Shown: positions 50,867-63,062, counted from the stretch's first letter. The stretch is 64,000 bases of DNA from Crossaster papposus (GCA_037893245.1 JBAIAA010000349.1:930001-994000), one strand, 5' to 3'. Notes: a model not told the origin generated them from the letters alone. Made by a program: numbers and translations.

Positions 50867-53149
50867 ACGGCCATCTTGGTCTGGGACCCTGTCTCTCACT
50901 CCAAGTCGGAGTGAGGTTTGTTATTATGTCATGGCCATGCTGGCTTATAAAAAGTAACTTTCAGAAAACAACTTTAGGAAAGTTAAAACGTCTTTGATTT
51001 CAAGAACTTTTCAGGACACTGATGGGTTGTTTCAGGGGTTCCTAATAGGCTAATACTATTTCTAAGTGGACTATAAGCTATACAATTCTTAGAATCTTAT
51101 TTCATTGTTAGAATACATTTTTTTCCAGAACTTATTTGGTAGTGATTTAAATTAAGACATAATTTGTTGGGTGTTTGTGCAATTACTGGGAAAAACCACC
51201 TATACAATAATTTACAGGACACTTTGGAAAAAGGACTTTATTTTTGGAGATTCCCTTTTTCTTTTTTCGCAACAACAAAATTCATGAAAAGCTCCTACAA
51301 GCATATTCACAGAAAACTGCCAAGAAATGTGGAACCAGTTACGAATTCCATTGATTGTTTAGGCTTCTGACATCCATTTTGAATTTCCAGATTTTCAAAC
51401 TCCATTGCGTACATGTAGGACTTTCAACTTGTTATGTGTAATGACCTGCTTGTACATTGAGCCATGCACCTACTGGCCAGGGGCCAATTTTATAGAGCTG
51501 CTAAGCACAAAAGTCTTGCTCATTAAAAACAGGTTACCAGCCAAATTTCTACGGGTTTTTCATGCTAAGCAAAAAACAGCTAATTATCAATCAAAAAAAT
51601 AAAGATCACGTGAAAATTTGGTCTGTAACCTTGTTTTTGCCAAGGACACATTTTCATGCTAAGCAAATTGTTGTGCTTAGCAGCTCTATGAAATTTACAT
51701 CATTTAGATGATTTTACATTGTGACGAAATGTTTCATGTTTACAGTGTTATTTAATTCCCATAATTGATATTTTAATGGATTGAAAATTCTGGTAAATTT
51801 GTTTTTTTTATTGGATTCTCTTGCCAGAATTAGCGACAAGAAAGTTCCGTTAGAACACAAAATGTGCCATTTTTCTACATTTTTAGTAACATGCCAAGTA
51901 TTATTTCAATATTTATTTCTGTCTTGGATATTGGGCAAGTTTTGTATCAATCGAACATTATTTGTTTAAAGAAATTTGACCTTTCATGACCAATTTAGAT
52001 ATCTATTTTGATTGTTCTGTTGCAAGATTTATCGTGCGTACAAACCACAGATATTTTTATAAGGTTATTGTACATGCAGGGATATGTTGAAAAACATGTT
52101 TTTGACGTGTCACACTAGGTTTACACACAGAAGCTGACTGAGATGCATAATTTCACAAGGCGCATACTTAATAGGTACTTTAAAAAAAAAAAATTTGAAC
52201 ATAAACATGTATGCCCTCACCACTGCCAGCAGCGTATTTGTTGCGTTATCAGTGTATTTAATTTACAATACAAAAACCTTTCATTTTCTACGACTATACT
52301 CGTAGTCAACGTGTTAATGCATGGCGAAGCCCTTTTTAAAATTTTGTTTTAAAAGAGAAATTTCGTTCGAAATCTCATATTGTACATGAATGTCGGCTCA
52401 TCGCGCGTACATGTACAATTAAAAAAATTATCGGGATTCGATGGCCAGTCTGCCACCATGTTAAATTGATTACAGCTAAGAGTAACTAACTTGAAGCTAG
52501 TATAGGGTCCTTTCTGTGTGTTGTACTTTTATTTAGAAGTACTGAAATAGACTCGCAACAGGACAACCGTGTTCCAATCCCTATACGTTAATAATACGTA
52601 TTCGGTAATGATTATTTAACTGGGTTTATAATCATGACAGCAAGTTTGTATTGCATATATTAAAAATAATACTATTGTTATTTCAATGTTATGTGTGATA
52701 TTATAATATGTTATATATGAAAGATGCTGCAACTGTTTACTGGCTGGATTGATGTATGTTTTGTTTTGACTTAATTAATTTCTTTGGTAGCAAGTGATAA
52801 TCATATTTGCGTAGGATGATCATGAAGAAATATCAGGGTGTGCTACCCACAGATGCCAGCCTGAACCCATCTCTAAATAATCCTTGTGCAAATTTTCTTT
52901 CATTGTGCCCCCACTACTCGGTCTGTTTTTTACAAGCAAAAGAACTTGTCCCTACAAAGGCATGTATGTTATATTTTTGGTTAGGTTAACTGTTTTGCCC
53001 TGCCATTATGAAAAGTCGGACTTCAATCTTGACCAATCTTTGGGTAGGGGAGAATTCAAATGACTTGAGACATTTAAGGTCAATCAACAGTCATCAAATG
53101 AGGACATTGTACTAACTGACTGTATAAATACTGCTAGCGTTCCAGGGAC
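50867..53149 (+). other. GPR155 3' flank / probable 3' UTR
   Basis: No further exon seen. AATAAA at about 51597 lies inside a MITE and is a weak poly(A) candidate; the true 3' end is unknown. Otherwise AT-rich, low repeat content from 51700 to 53149. Confidence 0.45.
51478..51697. mobile_element. GGGGCCAATTTTATAGAGC MITE
   Basis: CAGGGGCCAATTTTATAGAG and GCAGCTCTATGAAATTT inverted, with GCTAAGCA words inside. GGGCCNATTTC group. Confidence 0.85.
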
Positions 53150-53260
53150 ATCCGCAAGATACACCATTTGAAGATATCCAAAACTTATTTGAAAAGTAAA
53201 TAATGATTTTAGGCATCCAGCAATTGTTATAAAAAATAAAAACATTTTCAAATCAGTTTC
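53150..53260. mobile_element. TTAAAGGTAGG-family MITE fragment
   Basis: AAGATACACCATTTGAAGAT and TTTTAGGCATCCAGCAATTG only. Confidence 0.65.
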
Positions 53261-53274
53261 TAAAAGAATAAATG

Positions 53275-53618
53275 TGTGACCCGCTCCTACGAATCCTGAC
53301 TTAAGTCGCACAGGCTATTTCGAGATACAGCCCGTCAAAGTTAAAACGGTGGGTTTTTTTTATTCTTCAATATGTATAACTTTAACCCTTAGTAATAGGT
53401 TAAACAAAATCAACTTTATTATTGAGAAACTACAACTATCATGCATTTATTGAGGCAATCTGTGTCCTAAAAGTGGTAATTTATCTCCCAAATACAATCC
53501 TCAGAAAATTGGAAGTATGTATGGTATAAAGATGGTTTTGGTACGAAAGCTGAAGATGTGTACTAAATGGAAATAACAATATCTCACTTTAGTCTGGTTT
53601 TGTGGGAGCAGGTCACAT
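53275..53618. mobile_element. TGTGACC-family MITE (CGCTCCTACGAATCC subfamily)
   Basis: TGTGACCCGCTCCTACGAAT and TTGTGGGAGCAGGTCACA inverted; TA separates it from the next MITE. Confidence 0.87.
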
Positions 53619-53620
53619 AT

Positions 53621-54226
53621 GTGACCTGTCGCTACAAAATAAGAGTAAAGTCGCATAATGTGATTCAGAGATATGGCCATCCAAAGTCAAAATATGAAGG
53701 GGGGGTCAATTTTAAGATTGTGTAATTTGGAAAAGCCCAAGTTCTCCTCTACATATTCCCATTTTTTAGGTGAGATCAGATAATTAAAAACCTCTTGAAA
53801 TATTTGATTTTGCTTAGTGTTTGGATTAAAGTCCATTAGTGGTCTAATCCACACGGTAATTAAATATACAAATCAGGTTCTTGTAAGTATCCCACGTTTT
53901 TAAAATTTTGATATTTGGTTGTTTATACAATAGTTTGTATGTGTGGACAATTTCAAGAAGAAATATTGATTAGAACATATCCGTTGCTATGCTCAACAGA
54001 ACCTTTATCTTGTTTTGTAATCTTTTGCATGTTTTGTTTAAGATGTAAAAGTTTTTTTCAAAAACACGTTTTGTGAAACCCAGGACTTTCTAGAGCACTG
54101 TAAAATTATTTATCGCAAAACCCCCAAGTGTTATGTACCATTGGAAAGCTCTCTTTCTCAAGAAATTGAAAATACCAATATCTAAATTTTCAATATTTCT
54201 GACTTTACTCTCATTTTGTGGTGACA
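53621..54226. mobile_element. TGTGACC-family MITE, uninterrupted copy of 20045-21412
   Basis: TGTGACCTGTCGCTACAAAA to TCATTTTGTGGTGACA; opposite orientation to the copy at 20045 and without its 729-bp insertion (CTCATTTTGTGG is intact). Confidence 0.9.
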
Positions 54227-54458
54227 AACATTTAAAACTGGCTCATGAGCCTGGACGTGTTTAATGCCCAAGGCGAGGGTATTAACAATGTTCAGGCCCC
54301 TGAGGTGGTTTTAAACGTGGTTTTAAACGTACGTTTAATACCGGCCAACCACATAATTATTCCCATATATATATCTGGCTTGTCCCTGTACTGTTTGAAT
54401 CAGATGTCTACATTCAAATATCTGCATATTTTGACAAATACATTGTACAATCAGGCTT

Positions 54459-54641
54459 TTAAACATTTCGCGCCGGGATCATTTTTAACGAAACTCGATC
54501 TGAGGCGGGTTCAGGTCAGAAAGCACACCAACGCATTTCTGGCCTTGCTCGTGACTTGTTTATGCGTCATCTGTTTTAAATCTGGGGGGAAACTTTGCGT
54601 GTATATACATGCGTGTATGTCCTCGGGCGCAAACTGGTTAA
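54459..54641. mobile_element. TTAACCAGTTCGCGCC MITE, copy 3
   Basis: TTAAACATTTCGCGCCGGGA to GGGCGCAAACTGGTTAA; shares CTTGCTCGTGACTTGTTTAT with the other copies. Confidence 0.78.
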
Positions 54642-55833
54642 TAATCTCTGAAGATTTACATTATTTTCCTTTGTGTCAAACTGAAAAAACCTGCCCTCAA
54701 ACTTTTAGAGAATGAAAGAAAACAAGGCATAAACTGCTCGTTACATAATGTTCATAATCAAAGCACTGCCAAATTGGAAGTTGGAATTGAATTGCTGGCA
54801 CCATTTGAACATAAACTAAATAAACAAAAATAGGAAAATATCAATATTTTTTTTTTATCAATTATTAAAGATAAACGAATCTCTACTCAAAGTATCTTCC
54901 AGCAGATTTGAAAGACAGAACTCATCAAGAACAAAAATGACACTTGATATCAATTTTAAATGTATATATTACATATCTTTTAAGGTTGAAATGATAATGG
55001 AGTGATGTGAAAATTAACTATGATTATAAATGTGCCATGAACAGTTGCGTGTGCGTGTGCGTGCGTTAGCCATTCAAAAATAATATTATGGAAAAGAATT
55101 TGAATGATGCTTAACCTTGCGACGTACAGCCATTTTGTTTTTACACGAACGCGCGTCCGTACTTTTTTTCAAAGTCGGTTGTATTTCGTGTATAACCCCA
55201 ATGCTGTTCGGTTTTATGTCAACACAGTACTTTCCCATAGGGTCTGAATATATTCGATCCCAGCTGGTGTTGTTGAATGGGGCAAGGCAACAATAGCATG
55301 ATTAATTGCGTGGGTAGGTCTGGTAAACCCAGACTTGAATAGCCCCTTTATGTACACAAAGTAATGAGATACTCCTGGGGCAACACTTTCCTAATTGCAA
55401 AAAACTTTGTCACCGGTTCAACCAGGGTTTACCATGCTATGAACTAGGAATACATGTAAAATCAATTGTTTTTTAACAGCGAAGCGACTTCGTCGCAGGG
55501 TTAAGGTTCACCTTTTTGTTAGAATCGAGAGATAACAATTGTTGGCGGTGGAAGAGGGAAGATGTATATGTGGAAGAGGGAAGATGTATATGTGTACGAT
55601 TGGGAGCAGTTAAATAAAGTTTAACATCAGACTAGACTCGGATGTTGCAATGCAAAGAGAATTTGTCTGAACAGTGTCTCATGTTAATCTTTGTGACGTT
55701 CCCCTCCATACTTCGCACGAAGTATTCTCGCGCCTCTTGGCTGTACTAGCTCTCATAGAGCTGATTTCTCTACAGTAATTACTTACAAGTTACATGCAGG
55801 TCTGTCGTGACAGTCTGACGGAAAATGTCAAGT
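54642..55833. other. Spacer between GPR155 and the convergent gene
   Basis: AT-rich; a tandem GGAAGAGGGAAGATGTATAT doublet at 55548-55592 and a (GTGCGT)n run near 55048. The low-coordinate end should hold the 3' UTR of the minus-strand gene; no poly(A) signal identified. Confidence 0.4.
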
Positions 55834-55901
55834 TTACTTCTTGCCACTTTTCTTCTTCTTTTTCTTCTTCTTCTTCTTTGATGTTCCCTTAGTAGCTCCG
55901 C
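55834..55901 (-). CDS. Unrecognised gene, terminal exon
   Basis: Encodes GATKGTS, ten lysines, SGKK, then TAA at 55836-55834. Acceptor TTGTTGTAG. Confidence 0.75.
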
Positions 55902-58900
55902 CTACAACAAAAATAACACTTAAGTCACCTGCCAAGTCCAAACTTGGTTTCACACATTTATAAACATGTTTATTCATGGACTAGACCCAAACAGTTATGT
56001 GGCATAGATATGCACATTTTCTTCACATAAAGGTCTAGTGTACCTCCAGCTGTTGCCCCGGTGTTTTTGGGTGGGAACGTGGCAGGAACACGACCTGTAG
56101 CAATCTGCCCGGACAGCATTATATTTGTGTCCAATGGTAACCACGGTAACAGCTGAGGCGAGCAAGACTGCATCTTGGGTCCTTGGGTGTAGCTCTGATG
56201 CAGGTCGAAAAAAGTCCTACATGTAGATACAATGCAGTTAATTGGGAACACATTGACTAAAATTGATATATTTCTAGATGTACTAAAAGCCATTGTTATT
56301 TGTTAACATTGACCTTCGCGTAAAAAAGTATTCATCATTTTCAAAAGAGCAGGACAAAATGTGACTAGCTTCCACGAAAATGGCATAAAGTCGCGCTATG
56401 TTATATTGAGTTATGATTGAAAATAGCCGATTTGACAGTGGGGAATCGTTTTGTTTTTTTTGGCATGATACAATCCCCACATATGTTTTCCTTCGAACTA
56501 CCAAGTATTGTGTTTATTGGGAAGGGGCGTAATCATACATGCAGCTTACGTTGTTTTTAATTATTAGAACGATTCTCGATCACATGGGAAGGACATTATT
56601 AAAATTGAAGGACGTGTAACGCTGGGTTATGTGGATTTTTTTTCTGTCAGACATAGGATTTTTAGTTAAAGATCAAGTGCTTTTGCAAGAGAATAGCAAT
56701 GAGAAACGTGTTTATTGGGAAGGGGCGTAATCATACATGCAGCTTACGTTTTGTTTTTTAATTATTAGAACGATTCTCGGTCACATGGGAAGGACGTGTA
56801 ACGTCAATATTATAGATGTTTTAAATACTCTACCCAATAAATTATATATCATTTTAAAGCTAAGAAATTAAGGAATCTGGAAATACCACTATCTCAAAAT
56901 ATCAAAATGTCAACTTTACTCTGATTTTTGAGGACAAAAGGTACAGCTGCAGTACTCCTGTTTGCTAAATTTAGTACCCAATGGAGACCTGAACACAATG
57001 GGGTTTTCATCCATGACAATAAACCTTGATTACTTGGTGTTAAAGGGATCCTATACGTTTGGTAATTGGAACCCACTGTTTGTTTCAATCCTATATAGTT
57101 ATAGATATATACCATAAAACTAACCTGTAAAAATTTCATTTCAAAAGGTGGTAGCGATTTTGAGATATTGCCGAAAATCTGGAGCGGTTATGTCCACGCA
57201 GGAAAAATAATCTGCATTAGAATACACAATCTGAGAACGTCACTGCAGTAACGCTTCTCAAATTCAAATTTTTGTGGATAAAAAGTGATAACTTTTTCCA
57301 TAACCGCAGTACTTCGAAGTGAAAAGTTTCTAAAAATGCATTATACTATTCAAAGCTGCTGTACTTCTTACCAAGTAAGTTTTTATTGCCATTAATTTTT
57401 GGAGTAATTACCAAACGTATACGATCCCTACAAATGAAAGAGTACAGGATTGCACAACTAATAGTGACTACTGCTCCTTTTTAATAAGCAATGTACATTT
57501 CGAGTAATGATCTAGTATTTCAATCTCGTTTTTTTAGTTTTTTTAAGACGTACTGTATGATGTTTACCTTTTGTTACCAGTGGTCGCTGTCTGGAAGATG
57601 CATGCGTGCATGTCACCAGCAGAGTGGCACAGCAAGTAGTGTCCCTCAGGGAGACTGAAGAAATGACACAATAAAACAAAATACAGGGTTTCTCCAAAAC
57701 AAAGTATACCCATTTTCAAATTCGTATTATTGCAAAACTACTGAATATTTTAGAAAAGGACAAATGTCTGTGGAAAGGGCAGAACGTCCTCTGTCCAATG
57801 GTATATAGTTCATTATGTCAATACTATTATATATATATTTCTGGTAATGAAACCAAGGATCCCTCAAAAGCGCCCTCGGTACTGTAGCTCGTATAAGCCT
57901 GAAGAAACCTGTAGAGAGAAGACAATGAGAAGAAGGTACAGTTTTAGAGGTGGGAAGAAAACCCCAGAAGAATATCCTGGGAAAAATCCACGGAGTTGGA
58001 CACATGACTGAAAACCCAATCCACATATTGGCCTGGATTCGAACCCGGGTCATAGTGGTGGAAGGCTAGGAAGGAACAGCTACGCCAACCTGACTCTCCT
58101 AATGATGATGACTGAACAAACACGACAGTTATGAAAGGCACTGAAATCAGCACTGTGGCAAGTACCGATGATAAGGCGGGCAGTCTTCTTTAATAGCATG
58201 ATGTTGAGCAGCTTATCGTGTTACTGCTTATCGGTTTGATGGCATTAGTGGAAACAGGGTGGACCGCTTGAAGGTTGTCATCTCCCACCCCAGGCGGGCA
58301 GTAAAGAGACGAAGATGCCAGCTATGCATTAACAGGAATGGTGGCCATGTGAAGGGCACAGCACGTTAAATTTGTCAGGTATAAAGTGTAACACACAAAA
58401 AAAGAGATCAGAAAAAATTATTCATCGACCCTGTCATCACTTTTTGAACAAAAGAATGGGATGTCTTTAAAAACACCTGCCTGTTTGACACTAAAATAAA
58501 AATAAATTAAGTGTAGACTTAAAATAAAGTCGCCACCGAAATGAACTAGCGCTGAACCACCATGCCCGCTGCTGTCAGCTCTGGTTCATTTCGGACAAAC
58601 AAAGAGTCTAACGACTTGATTTCAAGTCTACACATGCACAGTATGCAAACAAAATCAAAAATGTTGTCCTATGGTCAATTTGACCACTCTTGGAAAATTA
58701 TTCATAACTCTGTTTAACATTGTTAGATTTGGATGTTTGATGTCTCATTTTAAAGTGGAAACTAGTATCATTGAAACCATATCTAAATTATCAATGTTTA
58801 GTTATACATTCTACGTGTGGTATATCCTTATATTTGGTTGCATTTTTCCTAATAAACAATGTAATGATACCTCTCAAAGTAAATAAGTTTTTCTCACCTG

Positions 58901-61211
58901 GTAAGTTTGTCGAGAATTTGAAACATCATCTTCATACAGCAAGTCGGTCTGTGGGGAAATAAAATACAGATACCCTAGGTGAAAATTCCAGTTGAAACCA
59001 GTTAAACTTTCAACTGGTTTCAACTGTTTTGAACTGGAATTAACTGGTATCCAACTGGTACGTGATGAAATCAACTGGCATCAACTGGTAGCTCAACCGG
59101 TTTCAACAAAAACCAGTTGAAACCAGTTGTAAGCAGTTAAAGAACCAGTTACCAACTGGTAATTTGTGTGGCGACAATAGGAACCAGTTGAAACCAGTTG
59201 TAGGAACATTTACCAACTGGTCAATCTTGTGGCGACAATAGGAAACAGTTTAAACCAGTTGAAGGAACCAGTTACCAACTGGTCATTCTTGTGCCGACAA
59301 CAGGAAACAGTTCAAACCAGTTGAAGGAACCAGTTACGTACCCTGAACTGGTCTTTCTTATTAACAATAACCAGTTGAAACCAATTGTTGAAACCATATT
59401 TGCAGTTACATTTACCAACTGGTCAAGTGAACAGGAACCAAATAAAACATTCTTTAAAAGTCGAATTACATCCCCAACAAAATCAACAGACAGCACATTT
59501 TCCCCAACTTGATTTATTAAAAATACCTATTGCCAAGAACCAACATCCCCCTCGACTTCCGAAAAATCAGTGGCAAAAATCAGTGGCAAGAACCAGTTGC
59601 AAGATTCAAACCAGTTGCAAGAACCAGTTGCAAGAACCAATTGCAAGAACCAGTTGCAAGAACCTAGTTGCGCCAAACCATGCATTTGCCCAAACCATGC
59701 ATTTGCCTAAACCATGCAGTTGCAAAATCCAGTTGCAACAACCAGTTGCGCCAAACCATGCAGTTGCGAAAACCATGCAGTTGCGAAAACCAGTTGCGAA
59801 AACCAGTTGCGAAAACCAGTTGCGAAAACCAGTTGCGAAAACCAGTTGCGAAAACCAGTTGCGAAAACCAGTTGCGAAAACCAGTTGCGAAAACCAGTTG
59901 CGAAAACCAGTTGCGAAAACCAGTTGCGAAAACCAGTTGCGAAAACCAGTTGCGAAAACCAGTTGCGAAAACCAGTTGCGAAAACCAGTTGCAAAACCAG
60001 TTGCAATAGTCGATGTTAAATTGTGGTATTTTGTCCAAAAATGCACTTTGGTAACATTATATGTAATTATTCAAACGATTCCATGATTAAATTTATATTT
60101 TTGTGCAAACATAGTGAAAAATCCTCATTGCAGTTTTTGAAGGATTTTTGAGGATTGAGGATGAATGGCAAAAAGTAACGGTTGATTTTGGAGGATGCAA
60201 CGGGTCGAAGTCGAAGGCCTTTCCCCAGCATTCTTTATGTTCAGCCATGCATAATGCAACCCTTCATTATGTTAAATACCATGCACCCACACTGCTTCTA
60301 AATGTCATCGGCACTGACTCAACCCATATAGCATTGATTGAATGAGGATTTTGAAGGATTGAGGCAGTGGTCACCCCTCTACTGAACAAATGCAAGAAAG
60401 AACCGATGATTTGGAGGATTCAGGATGAATCAAACTTTTACATATTGTTAGTAAGAGGATTTTGGAGGATTGAGGATGGTTTCCTTGCAAAAGAGGCCGA
60501 AGGGGTTAGGTTTAATACAAGCTAGGCTCATCATATGGCTATTTTGACAACTGAACAAATCTTCAAAATCTTTACCTTAAAAAATTGTTATTCCAGACTC
60601 TACTTTACAGCTTAAAGGTAGGATACACCATTGGTAATTGCTTGAATTATCATGGATAGGTGGATTTGGGGGGTTGTATGTTACAGTAAATATCGTTTAT
60701 CTGACCTGCCCTAAGTTTTGCAATCATAGATGCCAAGAAAAGCACGAAAAACAGCGTTTGTTTTTAACCGGCGTCGAGCAGTTTTTCGTATGTTATTTTG
60801 AAGTGTTTTTTTCGTGATCGCTGGCGCGATTGAGATTTAAAAAAAAAAAATTGAAGTAATTACAGGATATGTAGTGCAATCATTTTGCTGGATGCCTAGA
60901 ATCATTATTTACTTTCAAATAAGTTTCATGATAATTCGGTAGTAAATATTTTTGATATCTACAAATGGTGTATCCTACCTTTAAAAAAGTAAAGCGCATA
61001 TAAAATATGGGTGTTTTTGTTCCCGTTTCTCTATTGGTGGAAATGGGAAAATAAACGTGGGAAAATACGGGCAATAGCCGTAGCCGTTCTGTAAGCCCTT
61101 GGACATGGCCTTACTTGTCTACTCACTGGAAGGATGGCTGCTCCCAAAGGCTGCTGTTCATGTCAATCTGTTCAAGCATCATCAGGTCAGAGGTCAAGGC
61201 ATTGACACGAC
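55834..61211 (-). CDS. Unrecognised gene, last five exons; lysine-rich C-terminus
   Basis: Exons on the minus strand: 61127-61211, 58898-58948, 57568-57654, 56044-56216, 55834-55901, each with GT/AG ends and phases that join without a stop. The 154-residue product reads through EQIDMNSSLWEQPSF, KMMFQILDKLT, LPEGHYLLCHSAGDMHACIF, FFDLHQSYTQ, LLPWLPLDTNIML and GRVPATFPP to a tail with ten lysines, SGKK and TAA. The conserved-looking aromatic, histidine and proline positions suggest a real folded C-terminal domain, but I do not recognise the family. The 5' part lies upstream of 61211, probably off the window. Introns carry a TGTGACC MITE remnant, a SINE and the AACCAGTTG array. Convergent with GPR155. 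Confidence 0.75.
56044..56216 (-). CDS. Unrecognised gene, exon d
   Basis: Encodes TFFDLHQSYTQGPKMQSCSP, QLLPWLPLDTNIMLSGQIAT and GRVPATFPPKNTGATAG; acceptor CATGTAG, donor GTACAC. Confidence 0.75.
56358..56940. mobile_element. TGTGACT-ended element, TGTGACC-family-like, with a duplicated segment
   Basis: TGTGACTAGCTTCCACGAAA at the left; TTTACTCTGATTTTTGAGGAC near the right. Inside, TTATTGGGAAGGGGCGTAAT and the following ~90 bp occur twice (56513 and 56711). Confidence 0.6.
57040..57431. mobile_element. MITE with TTAAAGGGATCCTATACG ends
   Basis: TTAAAGGGATCCTATACGTT and AACGTATACGATCCCT are inverted, each followed by TGGTAATT. The TTAAAGG start and TGGTAATT step resemble the TTAAAGGTAGG family. 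Confidence 0.87.
57568..57654 (-). CDS. Unrecognised gene, exon c
   Basis: Encodes SLPEGHYLLCHSAGDMHACI then FQTATTGNK; donor GTAAAC at 57567. An earlier GT (GTAACA) would break the frame with the next exon. Confidence 0.75.
57835..58098 (-). mobile_element. tRNA-derived SINE, minus strand, copy 2
   Basis: Same as 37536-37824: A box GTCAGGTTGGCGTAGCTGTT, B box GGGTTCGAATCC, tail at TATATATATTTCTGG. Sits just beyond exon c in an intron of the unrecognised gene. Confidence 0.88.
58511..58633. mobile_element. 123-bp foldback MITE
   Basis: GTGTAGACTTAAAATAAAGTCG-type left end and CGACTTGATTTCAAGTCTACAC-type right end pair; inner CCGAAATGAAC / GTTCATTTCGG also pair. Confidence 0.88.
58898..58948 (-). 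CDS. Unrecognised gene, exon b (51 bp)
   Basis: In the frame set by its neighbours it reads PTCCMKMMFQILDKLT; acceptor CCCCACAG, donor GTGAGA. Another frame is also open, but only this one joins both neighbours. Confidence 0.68.
58985..60010. repeat. AACCAGTTG word array, ending in a 13-bp tandem block
   Basis: Scattered CCAGTTG and CAACTGG words (58985-59380) pass into tight tandem GCGAAAACCAGTT units (59755-60000, about 18 copies). Because 13 bp is not a multiple of three the block is open in several frames, producing a 233-codon frame at 59385-60086 that I do not call a gene. Confidence 0.93.
60120..60510. mobile_element. GGATTTTGGAGGATT-word repeat
   Basis: AATCCTCATTGCAGTTTTTG to GGATTTTGGAGGATTGAGGA and GGGGTTAGGTTTAA; related in wording to 16155, 31500 and 34206. 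Confidence 0.65.
60612..60984. mobile_element. TTAAAGGTAGG-family MITE, complete (373 bp)
   Basis: TTAAAGGTAGGATACACCAT and ATGGTGTATCCTACCTTTAA, perfect ends. Confidence 0.94.
61127..61211 (-). CDS. Unrecognised gene, exon a
   Basis: Encodes RVNALTSDLMMLEQIDMNSS then LWEQPSF; acceptor ATTTGCAG, donor GTGAGT, phase 2 end. Confidence 0.7.
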
Positions 61212-61383
61212 CTGCAAATTGTCATGAGCAAACTTGAGATCCAAACTGCATGCATCATTTGAAATAGCACTGGAAACCACGATTGCTTATAAATCCCCTC
61301 CTATGATTTTACCTTTTAAAATCTTTCAAAATCTGCTTATATACTGGGCAAAATAGCTGTAAATAAGTATGAACCTTTTAAAA

Positions 61384-63062
61384 ACATTTCAAGGTTCATT
61401 TATTTCTTCGGCATCAACATACAGGATGATAATGGTAGTTTATACAGTTATGATAGGTGATGCTGAAGGGGGACCCACTAAGAAGCAAAGCTTGTAGCTG
61501 TGGGCCCCCTATGCATGCATGTACGTGCTCTGGGCTACATGTATTGGATACAAGAATATTCATGTAAAATAGGAGCAAACACGGACAGTAGGCCCAGAGC
61601 ACATACAGCATTTTATAAATAACAGTAAGTTACTTACTTAAATACACTAATACCAAAACAAACAAAAGACAAGGACAAACAATAAACAGCACATCAACAA
61701 GCCAGTTTAGGAATGCATCAATAAAATACAAAAAATACATTTTGAGTTATTATTTTACATTAGTTCACAATAAAAGTTCAACAAAGCAAACTTATAATCT
61801 CGTTTGAAAGCGATAATATGTTTGGAGCTTCTTAATGTATTAGTAAGTGAATTCCATAACCTGGGTCCCTCATATTAAATAGTTTTGTGTGAAAAAGAAG
61901 TACGAGTTAATGGGAGATGAAAATGACAAGCCTGTCGAGTAAAGTAGGCATGGATCTGATCATTTCGCACAAATATTGCCTTAATAGCCGAGGGTAAAGT
62001 ATTGGAATCGGACTGATACATGAGGGACCCAAGCTGATGGTAATAAATATCCTTAATTTTTAAGGTTTTATGTTTAAAAAAGAGAGGATCAGTATGGGCA
62101 CAAAAATCAACAAAATTAATTATACGAAGAGCTCGCTTCTGCAAAAGAAATAACTTTTGAAGATAACCAGTGGAACAGTTACCCCACGCAAGTATTCCAT
62201 AATTAAGGTATGACAAAATTATAAAGAGAGACTAGGACTGATGGAGGAAAAAAATGTTTGATTCTATTGATAACACCAATATTTCTAGCAACAATTTTAC
62301 ATAGATAATCAATAAGATTTTTCCAGGTTAACTTAGAGTCAATAAACAGTCCCAGAAATTTGAAACAGTCGGTTTTTATAATAGCAGCATCATTAATCAC
62401 AACATCTCTAAGAAGATCATTAGCAGAATTACTAAACAGCATGTAATTGGTTTTATTAATATTTAATGACAACTTATTGATTCTAAACCAATTAGAAACT
62501 AATTTAAGTTCATTGTTCATTGTATCAATAAGAGTATTCAAGTTGTTATGAGAAAAAAATAAATTTGAATCATCAGCAAATAAAATAAATGAAAGTACAT
62601 CTGATGATTTTGTGAAGTCATTGATATAAATTATAAAAAGTAACGGGCCCTAAAATTGATCCTTGAGGGACTCCACAGCTTAAAGTTTTGAAAGATGAAT
62701 TTGAACCACCAATAAAAACATATTGGCTTCTATTTGTAAGATAACTTCTGAACCACTCCAGGGATACTCCTCGAATACCATAATAGGACAATTTATGCAA
62801 CAAAATGTCATGGTCAATTGTGTCAAAGGCTTTTGAAAGATCAAGAAATATCCCCGGAGTGTGCTCAGAGTTATCTACTGCATTAGAAACTTTGTCCAAG
62901 AAATTAAGAACTGCATTTGTGTTTGCTACGAAATCCAAATTGTGAATTGGTTAGAATATCAAATTTAAATAAATATTTACTGAGTCGGGTATGGACACAT
63001 TTCTCAAATATTTTTGAAAAACAAGGCAAGATGGAAATGGGTCTATAATTATTAACACAATA
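61384..63062 (-). pseudogene. Non-LTR retrotransposon (LINE, Jockey-superfamily-like), 5'-truncated and decayed
   Basis: Minus strand, from NNYRPISILP (about 63040) through GIFLDLSKAFDTIDHDIL, CGVPQGSILGP, FADDSNLF (62570, catalytic aspartates) to LKIKDIYYHQL and a 3' region ending AATAAATGAACCTTGAAATG (61403-61384). Endonuclease and ORF1 are missing. Frame changes lie near 62920, near 62648 (one extra base after GGGCCC) and near 62206, with a premature TAA at 61877. The open frames 62938-62618, 62541-62203 and 62216-61875 are its pieces. Dead copy in or beside the unrecognised gene. Confidence 0.9.

Noticed and set aside
50378-50899. 173-codon minus-strand frame
   Set aside because: Antisense shadow of the GPR155 DEP exon.
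54245-54715. 156-codon plus-strand frame
   Set aside because: Runs through a MITE (54459-54641) and unrelated spacer; no domain and no splice context.
59385-60086. 233-codon open frame
   Set aside because: It is produced by a 13-bp tandem repeat that is open in several frames on both strands; composition is pure repeat and there is no start context or domain.
61384-63062. Functional reverse transcriptase gene
   Set aside because: The LINE is 5'-truncated with several frame changes and an early stop, so it is a dead copy.
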